Shown: positions 57,596-64,000 of the stretch, piece after piece | How positions within the stretch are numbered: position 1 is the first letter of the stretch | Layout: the number at the start of each line of letters is the position of its first letter | Virus record (IMG/VR): IMGVR_UViG_3300042430_002694 | Span: 1 to 64,000 of that record | DNA from: a virus | Length of the DNA stretch: 64,000 nucleotides | Reading direction: 5' to 3' (one strand) | Notes under the pieces: generated by a model | Told to the model about the DNA's origin: nothing | Seen by the model: only the letters and a program-made list of their open reading frames with translations | The model's database searches: none | Translations under genes and position numbers: made by a program

Positions 57596-60500
57596 ATGGC
57601 AGACAAATCATCATTAACGGATTACTTAGCAGAACTTGGAGTTGATGTTAACAATATGCAGGAGTTTTTATTAAAACTTTCTACATCACTTTCCACAACC
57701 GCAAAAAGCGTCAATGTAAATCAAACTTTACAAGACGGTTCTACTCAAGTGTTCACAATCCCGTCATTTACCTATCTAGACAATAGAGTTTCCAACCTTG
57801 ATGCTAAAATTACTGAATTACTAAGCGGCAATGCAAATCAATTAGGAGTAAAGGATGCAGATGGAAATCTTAGAACATTTGAATTAAAAGATATTTCTTC
57901 AGTAATCTCTGATCTAGAAAATGTTACTAATACTGGAGTTGCCGTACCTTCAAGTTTTAATTACAAAACTAACTGGTTTTTTGAATCATTCTTAAATCCA
58001 TTATTGTATATTAATATCGACACAGCAACTTTAACAACTGATCCAGATATTAACCGTTTTGAAGTTAGGCGATTGATCATTACTTCAACATCTGCTACTG
58101 AAATTGCATATTTTGATACAAATTACAAAGGCATAAATAACCTTTCATATTCTGCAGTAATTAGCGATTTAGGGACTAGGGCTATCGATTATTTCGAAGA
58201 TTCAAGCGAATTGACTCTACCGCCAGCAACAAATACAGTTAGGGGAACATTTGATATTTTAGATATTTTAGAAGATTCATCTACTGCCGTAATTGGCGGA
58301 CAAACTTTAACTGAGCAGGTTCGTAAGTATCGTTTAAGCTCTTTAAAATACACAAGTTTAGCAACTAGTGGAGACGTTGAAAAAACTCTACAGGCTGGAA
58401 ATATCTTAATCAGCTCAAATAATTCAGAGTATAAAATTAAGTCAGTTGACTCAAACTCAAAAACCATTATTCTGGAAAATACTTTTGGAGTTGATGGATT
58501 AGCAGTCGGCGCAGCCCAACTAAGAATGAAACCTATTTTAACTAGGTCTTCATTAGTTCAATTAAACCTAGGTTATAACGAAAGAAATATTATCTTCTTA
58601 AAACCAATAAGCGACCGACTAGCCGTCACGACTGATCAATTTTCGCAAGGATTTGGAATCTTAACCAATGAGTTACAGATTACAATGAATAACGGAAAAC
58701 AAATGACGCTAACTGATTTTTACCAGACATTCGTTTCTGATTTCGGTATGTTATTCCTAAGTTATGCTAAAGAGAAAAAATTACCTTCAGCTCTAGGAGA
58801 TACTCCAAATACCGTAACTATCGCTGCGGAAAATTTTAAAGTTATTCAAACTGATCAGCACATTCAAGACGCTGATAATACGTTAGGTATTAAGCAAAAA
58901 ATTTCAGCAAAAGAGCAAGCCTCTTCTCAAATTAGGGAAATTGATACTCAGATTTCTGATACTAGAGCTAATTTAAACACAAACGCTTCATTAAATGAAG
59001 CACAGCGACTAAAACTACAAAAGGACTTAACTAATTTTGCGGATAAGCGATTGACTTTGACTAAAAGTCAGCAAAGTTTAATTTCAGATATTACCACCTC
59101 AATTAAATCAACTCCCAGCTTTATAACTAATCCAATGTATAGTGTTAGAGGATTTTGGGCAATACCTGAACCTAGAACTACTTTACATGGAGTTCAACAA
59201 GTAGCTCAGTTTAAAATAGCATATCGAACACTAAGTAAAACTGGAAGCACTAAACCTGCTGATCAACTTGAGTTTGTTGACGCAAGCGGAAATAAAGTTA
59301 CTGGAGCATTTTCTCCATGGACAGAATTCAAATCTAAGTCTAGAGCTAAAATTTATAATTCAGCGACTGGATTCTATGAATGGGCAGATGAAAATATCTC
59401 TGATCCAAACGAAGTAAATTCAAACCAATTAGATATTCCAATTAAAAAAGGAGAAGTTCTTGAAATTAGAATAAAGAGTTTATCTGAAGCTGGATGGCCT
59501 GATTCACCAGTTGAATCCGCATGGTCTGATAGTATTTTAGTTGAATTTCCAGCAAATATCGAAACTGCCGAAGATGCAACAATTGTTTCTCAACAGGCAT
59601 TTGCTGAAGAAACTAAAATATCATTTCAAGAAGAGCTTAACTCAAAGGGATTAGACATTCACTTAGGAACTTCATTTACTACTAGAGATAAGTACTACGC
59701 TCATAAATCAGAAGATATTGCAAGTGGATTCTTTGCAACTGATGGAAATATTGTTGATCTATACACTAAATTGAAATCTATATCAGATTCTCTTTCCGCT
59801 GTACAGACGGCCTTATCTACTGGTGCTGGTGCATTAACTGTAAGTATCGTTGATCAAGTAGGTAATACCAAGACTTTAACTAACGGTCAAAGCCTTGAAC
59901 TATTCGCTGGATACTACAAAGATTTAATCAAAGATACTAGCGTAACTCCAGTTGCATATAACCACGGTAAAGTAGTAGCAGTTCAATACTTAATTCAACT
60001 GCAAAATACTTCACAAACTCCTCTTCAATTAATTTCAACATTAAACGGGGGAATTGGAGAAACCGCAACTCTATCTGATCCAACTGCCTACCCTACGGTA
60101 AATTATCATACTAACCTAAGATATGACACAGCTCCTATTGCAATTAACAATTCAACTACTTCAGTATTAGGATCGTTTATTCAAAAGGATGCATACCAGT
60201 CGTCTCAAGTAAAGAGCCAATTTGTTTATTCTAGATATAAAAACGTAACTCTTGCAAATACTCTGTACTCTGGAGATAATTTAGCAGTCGGCGTTACTTA
60301 TTCAAATGCCGTTTCCGGAAATTATGCATATAATGGAAGAACCGTCAGTGCAGTAACTGTACCTTACGTATACGGACACTATTTACCATTTAACCCAACT
60401 CTAACCACTATTCCAGGATATGCAACTAGTGCTAATCCTAAAGTTTGGAATGGAACTCTTGATGCAAACCAAGCTCCAATCGGCGGAGGAAAACTAAGCG

Positions 60501-61195
60501 AATTCTGTATTCATAAAGACCACCCATACATTAAAGTAGGCGGTGCATACAATATCGCTTGGAATAATACAACATTGACTATTGCTAGACCAGCGTATTC
60601 GACTGGCGCAACTAATCAACTGTATTTACCGTTTAGCCAAGCAATTCACTCTGAGATAACTGAAGCTGAGGGAACAAACGCGTTCGGCGCACTACATTAC
60701 CAACAAGCAGTGTACAGTGATGCTGCTCCAGTAAACGTTACTGCCCCAGTTACAAGTGCAAACATGAGAGAAAACCAATATCCTATAAAAAATGGATATT
60801 TAATAGAAGACGCTTACTTAATTGGTAAGTACACATGTGGTGCTTACTTATCAATTGCACCATCTTCTCATGCTAATATATCAGTAGACGGATTAAGCCC
60901 AGCAGGTTCACAAAAAATGTTGGAGTTCGGAGCAGACTCAGCAATTAAGATTCCATTAATCTTCCAATTCCGAGCATCTGATGCCCTAGGCTATGTAGGC
61001 GGATGGCGTTCAGCTGTTCCAGCTGGATTAAAAAATGTTAAGTACTCTAAGAAAATAGGAATTGATATTTACTCATTAAATTCAGTTTTCTCATTTGATG
61101 TAACTGTTAAAACACAATACGAGAAAGAAACAGCAGTAGTTACTCCAGTAAGTCAATTATCGATTAACTCAACTGGGATAAGTGCTTCTGCTTAA
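57596..61195 (+). CDS. Giant virion protein with fibronectin III-like domain
   Basis: A 1199-residue protein, 5 bases after the previous stop. A coiled-coil-like segment occurs near 445-490 (EIDTQISDTRANLNTNASL). Then VAQFKIAYRTLSK ... PWTEFKSKSRAKI and GEVLEIRIKSLSEAGWPDSP fit a fibronectin type III domain, a form often seen in tail-tip proteins. The C-terminal ~500 residues are beta-rich with many Thr, Tyr and Asn and may form a receptor-facing head. No lysozyme or protease motif is seen. It is likely a baseplate or side-tail-fibre protein. Confidence 0.55.
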   Translation: MADKSSLTDYLAELGVDVNNMQEFLLKLSTSLSTTAKSVNVNQTLQDGSTQVFTIPSFTYLDNRVSNLDAKITELLSGNANQLGVKDADGNLRTFELKDISSVISDLENVTNTGVAVPSSFNYKTNWFFESFLNPLLYINIDTATLTTDPDINRFEVRRLIITSTSATEIAYFDTNYKGINNLSYSAVISDLGTRAIDYFEDSSELTLPPATNTVRGTFDILDILEDSSTAVIGGQTLTEQVRKYRLSSLKYTSLATSGDVEKTLQAGNILISSNNSEYKIKSVDSNSKTIILENTFGVDGLAVGAAQLRMKPILTRSSLVQLNLGYNERNIIFLKPISDRLAVTTDQFSQGFGILTNELQITMNNGKQMTLTDFYQTFVSDFGMLFLSYAKEKKLPSALGDTPNTVTIAAENFKVIQTDQHIQDADNTLGIKQKISAKEQASSQIREIDTQISDTRANLNTNASLNEAQRLKLQKDLTNFADKRLTLTKSQQSLISDITTSIKSTPSFITNPMYSVRGFWAIPEPRTTLHGVQQVAQFKIAYRTLSKTGSTKPADQLEFVDASGNKVTGAFSPWTEFKSKSRAKIYNSATGFYEWADENISDPNEVNSNQLDIPIKKGEVLEIRIKSLSEAGWPDSPVESAWSDSILVEFPANIETAEDATIVSQQAFAEETKISFQEELNSKGLDIHLGTSFTTRDKYYAHKSEDIASGFFATDGNIVDLYTKLKSISDSLSAVQTALSTGAGALTVSIVDQVGNTKTLTNGQSLELFAGYYKDLIKDTSVTPVAYNHGKVVAVQYLIQLQNTSQTPLQLISTLNGGIGETATLSDPTAYPTVNYHTNLRYDTAPIAINNSTTSVLGSFIQKDAYQSSQVKSQFVYSRYKNVTLANTLYSGDNLAVGVTYSNAVSGNYAYNGRTVSAVTVPYVYGHYLPFNPTLTTIPGYATSANPKVWNGTLDANQAPIGGGKLSEFCIHKDHPYIKVGGAYNIAWNNTTLTIARPAYSTGATNQLYLPFSQAIHSEITEAEGTNAFGALHYQQAVYSDAAPVNVTAPVTSANMRENQYPIKNGYLIEDAYLIGKYTCGAYLSIAPSSHANISVDGLSPAGSQKMLEFGADSAIKIPLIFQFRASDALGYVGGWRSAVPAGLKNVKYSKKIGIDIYSLNSVFSFDVTVKTQYEKETAVVTPVSQLSINSTGISASA

Positions 61196-61210
61196 AATAA
61201 AAATTAAATA

Positions 61211-64000
61211 GTGGCGAATCCAAATTTAACATACACTCAATTAGCTGAGAGAAATGTCAGTTTTCAATTATTACGAACTAACCCTAAATTAACAACTAAT
61301 TTAAAGTTAACCGTTGATTCAGTTGGAGATCTGTGGTTTAATTCAATTGACGCTAACGAAAAATTAGCGAATCAAAAATACAAACGATTCTCAATAAATG
61401 AGAATTCAAGCCATGAAGTTAATTTATATAAGTTCTATGATAATGGAAAAACTCCATCCACTATTGCCTATGAAGTTGGTTCAACTATTGGGAAAACCGC
61501 GACAGCTAAAGATCTAAAAGATCAATATGACTTTGACTTGTATACAAGTGGCGCGAAGTACTTATCAAGTAGACAATACTCTGAGAAATTTACTTACTTA
61601 GCTCCATTATACGTAGACCAAATCATTCCGACTAAATTCGTAATATTTAAAGTTCCTGGGCCTTCTAACTATACAGCTGGCCAAGGAAAGGACCTAGACG
61701 GTATTGTTAAACCTGAGGATTTCGCAACTGACTTATTTAAAAATGCGACCGTCGTTAAAGTATTTGACATGGGGCCTACTTCCAAGATAGGAAAATACTT
61801 GGAAAACATAAAGAAGAATCCAATGTTTACAAAAAATCCACTTTATGTTAATTATAAAGCGGACGGGTTTTCGATATACCGAGGTCCTTCTATTAAAACT
61901 GGAACATACGTTGAACTTCCTGAGCAATTAAGTACGGTCTTAACTAGAGCTCTTCCATTATTAAAAGTTGAGCAATTTATAACTCAAGGATTTGAGAGAA
62001 ATAATATAGTTCACCCTAGTATTTTAAATCTGGAATTTTTATTTAATGACGATACGTCTAACCCTTACGAATTTAATAGGTATTTTGGATTCTATTGCAA
62101 CGATATTGATTTAGAAACATTTGATATTGACTTAACTGCAATGTTTAATTCAAAAATCACAGCATCAGATTCAATAGACATATCAACTGCTCTTGCTAGT
62201 TCAGAAATAGGTGGAGGCACAGTTAAAACAATAACAGTTGATCCAGCTACCGATAAAATGTATATTGGTGGAACATTCACTAGTTATAATGGATATCCAG
62301 CAAATGGAATAATCCGTCTTAACTCAACTGGCGAAATTGACTTTTCATTTCATTACGGAAGTGGTTTTTCCCCAGCTAAAGTTGAATCAATTGAACTTGA
62401 TAAATTTGGAAAAGTATACGTTGGTGGAGAAATGCTATCGTATAATGGAACACCAATTAGCAATTTTATAAAATTAAATACAGACGGTTCAATCGAATCG
62501 ACTGATTTTTCATTTGACTCAACTGTACGTACAATCCACATAACTCCATCACAGGACATTTACGTTGGAGGTACTTTTACCGAATACACAAATAGTGGAG
62601 ATGTATTACCATCAGTTGGACTAGTTAAAATTAATTTAGACGGAGTCGCTGACTCGTCGTTTGATGTCGGCTCTACTGGATTTAGTGGAGGCGCCGGACT
62701 AGTTAAGAAACTAATAGTAAATTCCTCGAATAAAGTTATTGTAATTGGGGATTTTACTAGCTACAAAGGAACCACCGCAAACGGCATTGTTCAGTTAACG
62801 AACACCGCCACTATCGATTCAACTTTTGTATATGGAACTGGTTTCAATAATGTCTCTACTGTAAATGATATTGTGTTAGACGAAGTAGGCGAAGTTTATG
62901 TAGCCGGTGGATTCACCAGTTATAATTCAAATACAGTTAATCGATTAATTAAATTAACTGAGGCTGGTGCAATCGATCTAGCATTTAATTATCAAACTGG
63001 AGCAAATGGCACCATTTCTAAAATATCACTAGACTTAAATGGAAATTTTTACATAGGTGGAGCATTCACGTCATATAAAGGAGTTCCAGCTAGAGGAATT
63101 GCTAGAATATTTAAAAATGGAGAACTTGATTTTTCATTTAATACTTCAACCGGCCTTAGTCCTCAATCCGTTACTGATATAGTGGTTCATGATGAATCTC
63201 ATATTTATGTAGCTGGAGGATTTACTAAATTTCAGGAAGTTACAACTGGAGGACTGCTTAATTTAGCAAATGTTGGAATCGATAATGATCAGTTGATACC
63301 AATCAACTATAAACAAACAGATGACATATCATTTTTATTAACTAATCCAACTGGGGTTAAACTAAGAGGTATGAATCTTACGCAAGACTTATCTGATCTA
63401 ACTAATAACCGTACATCAAAAGACACATTATTCTTTCCATACTTAAAAACAAAAGACGGAGATATTCACTTAATAAATTCAGAAGATTGGAATCAATCTG
63501 GTAGTATTGTTGACTTTAAAATAGACAATACTTCATTTGATTTAGGTTTAACATTTGGCCCAAAAGAATTAGTTACTCAAGAGATTGCAGAGATTTCAAC
63601 GAAAGACTCTAAATCAACTATATCAATTGAAATTATTTCAAAGCCAAACCACTTAGATAAAATTCGAATCTACCACCCAAGTGGATCAGTTATTGATTCA
63701 CTAGACCTAAATGGAAAATACGATGAGCTTGTATTTACTCGAAATTATTTACCTATTACTACACCGTATACTTTAGCCTATTCAGCAGGGATATCAACTA
63801 TCTACGTTAATGGCGACCGTGATCTCGATCAAATCGCACAATCAATATCCGATATCTCAGATATTCTAAATAATACATCAATTAGTGGAGTAACTTTAAA
63901 CACTACATCGTTTCTACAAACAAATCGATTCGGAGATGCATACGGTGAATTAAAAGTTAAAGTTCTTCCAGTTTCAAGTAGTTACAATTTTGTCAAATTA
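61211..64000 (+). CDS. Virion protein with seven-bladed beta-propeller (Delta60/DUF5122-like), 3' partial
   Basis: A GTG start at 61211 (TAA two codons upstream) opens a frame that runs to the window edge with no stop (930 codons seen). The first ~330 residues are unlike known domains. From about 62215 to 63260 there are seven units spaced about 150 bases, each containing a (V/I)Y(V/I)GG-x-F-T-x-Y-N/K-G core (e.g. MYIGGTFTSYNG, VYVAGGFTSYN, FYIGGAFTSYKG) and a D-x-S-F-x-x-G-x-G-F linker. This is the Delta60/DUF5122 beta-propeller family. Such propellers can bind sugars or proteins, so it may be a host-recognition or baseplate-rim protein. Confidence 0.7.
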   Translation, partial: MANPNLTYTQLAERNVSFQLLRTNPKLTTNLKLTVDSVGDLWFNSIDANEKLANQKYKRFSINENSSHEVNLYKFYDNGKTPSTIAYEVGSTIGKTATAKDLKDQYDFDLYTSGAKYLSSRQYSEKFTYLAPLYVDQIIPTKFVIFKVPGPSNYTAGQGKDLDGIVKPEDFATDLFKNATVVKVFDMGPTSKIGKYLENIKKNPMFTKNPLYVNYKADGFSIYRGPSIKTGTYVELPEQLSTVLTRALPLLKVEQFITQGFERNNIVHPSILNLEFLFNDDTSNPYEFNRYFGFYCNDIDLETFDIDLTAMFNSKITASDSIDISTALASSEIGGGTVKTITVDPATDKMYIGGTFTSYNGYPANGIIRLNSTGEIDFSFHYGSGFSPAKVESIELDKFGKVYVGGEMLSYNGTPISNFIKLNTDGSIESTDFSFDSTVRTIHITPSQDIYVGGTFTEYTNSGDVLPSVGLVKINLDGVADSSFDVGSTGFSGGAGLVKKLIVNSSNKVIVIGDFTSYKGTTANGIVQLTNTATIDSTFVYGTGFNNVSTVNDIVLDEVGEVYVAGGFTSYNSNTVNRLIKLTEAGAIDLAFNYQTGANGTISKISLDLNGNFYIGGAFTSYKGVPARGIARIFKNGELDFSFNTSTGLSPQSVTDIVVHDESHIYVAGGFTKFQEVTTGGLLNLANVGIDNDQLIPINYKQTDDISFLLTNPTGVKLRGMNLTQDLSDLTNNRTSKDTLFFPYLKTKDGDIHLINSEDWNQSGSIVDFKIDNTSFDLGLTFGPKELVTQEIAEISTKDSKSTISIEIISKPNHLDKIRIYHPSGSVIDSLDLNGKYDELVFTRNYLPITTPYTLAYSAGISTIYVNGDRDLDQIAQSISDISDILNNTSISGVTLNTTSFLQTNRFGDAYGELKVKVLPVSSSYNFVKL

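Overview
This window is part of a large tailed-phage genome with a contractile tail and a T4-like gene set. Directly recognisable relatives of T4 proteins are: baseplate hub and spike (gp27/gp5-like), prohead protease joined to scaffold (gp21/gp22-like), major capsid (gp23), tail tube (gp19), sheath (gp18), recombination nuclease (gp46/gp47), helicase (gp41), UvsX, the N-terminal part of DNA polymerase gp43, dCTPase (gp56-like), a gp42/thymidylate-synthase family enzyme, RNase H, gp32, class Ia ribonucleotide reductase and the late sigma factor gp55. No host-type housekeeping context, integrase, rRNA or tRNA was seen, so I read it as a viral chromosome rather than a prophage. The DNA is AT-rich, starts often lack a clear Shine-Dalgarno sequence, the NrdA/NrdB pair is of the eukaryote/Bacteroidetes type, and there is a small Bacteroidetes-style histone H1-like protein. 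A Bacteroidetes (Flavobacterium/Bacteroides-like) host is therefore likely, but this is an inference.

Layout. 1-4936 (+): baseplate hub, tube-cap and spike genes. 4922-9719 (-): a four-gene sugar-transfer cassette (three glycosyltransferases and an Fe(II)/2-oxoglutarate oxygenase). 9812-17571 (+): DnaJ-like protein, fused prohead protease/scaffold, major capsid, small packaged or accessory proteins and tail tube, closed by a terminator. 17606-29572 (-): one long replication, recombination and nucleotide operon. 29737-32769 (+): an oversized sheath. 32875-49639 (-): GroES, HAD phosphatase, RNase H, gp32, H1-like protein, a packaged-protein pair including a metalloprotease, NrdA/NrdB, an S1-domain protein, a 1452-residue protein of unknown role, GroEL and a 3'-5' exonuclease. 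49879-64000 (+): RuvC-like resolvase, gp55-like sigma factor and a run of very large virion/baseplate/fibre proteins, the last of which (a seven-bladed beta-propeller protein) leaves the window unfinished.

How it works together. The minus-strand genes make nucleotides, replicate and recombine DNA. gp42-like and gp56-like enzymes next to a dCMP deaminase suggest that cytosine in the phage DNA may be modified. The plus-strand genes build the particle. Two promoter types stand out: an AATAAATAA/TATAAATAA box 19-36 bases before many structural genes, which fits T4-style late transcription by the gp55-like factor, and a TAGTATWAT box about 20-31 bases before several minus-strand metabolic genes and dnaJ. 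Several small proteins carry an N-terminal F-x-x-F-x-x-E leader like the T4 capsid-targeting sequence, pointing to a set of proteins packaged inside the head. The phage carries its own GroEL, GroES and DnaJ-like protein.

Points of most interest: the DNA polymerase stops between motifs A and B, with no C-terminal part in the window; protease and scaffold are fused with a possible internal late promoter and start; a SET-like protein sits inside the gp46/gp47 operon; there is a possible cytosine modification module; and a candidate injected metalloprotease.
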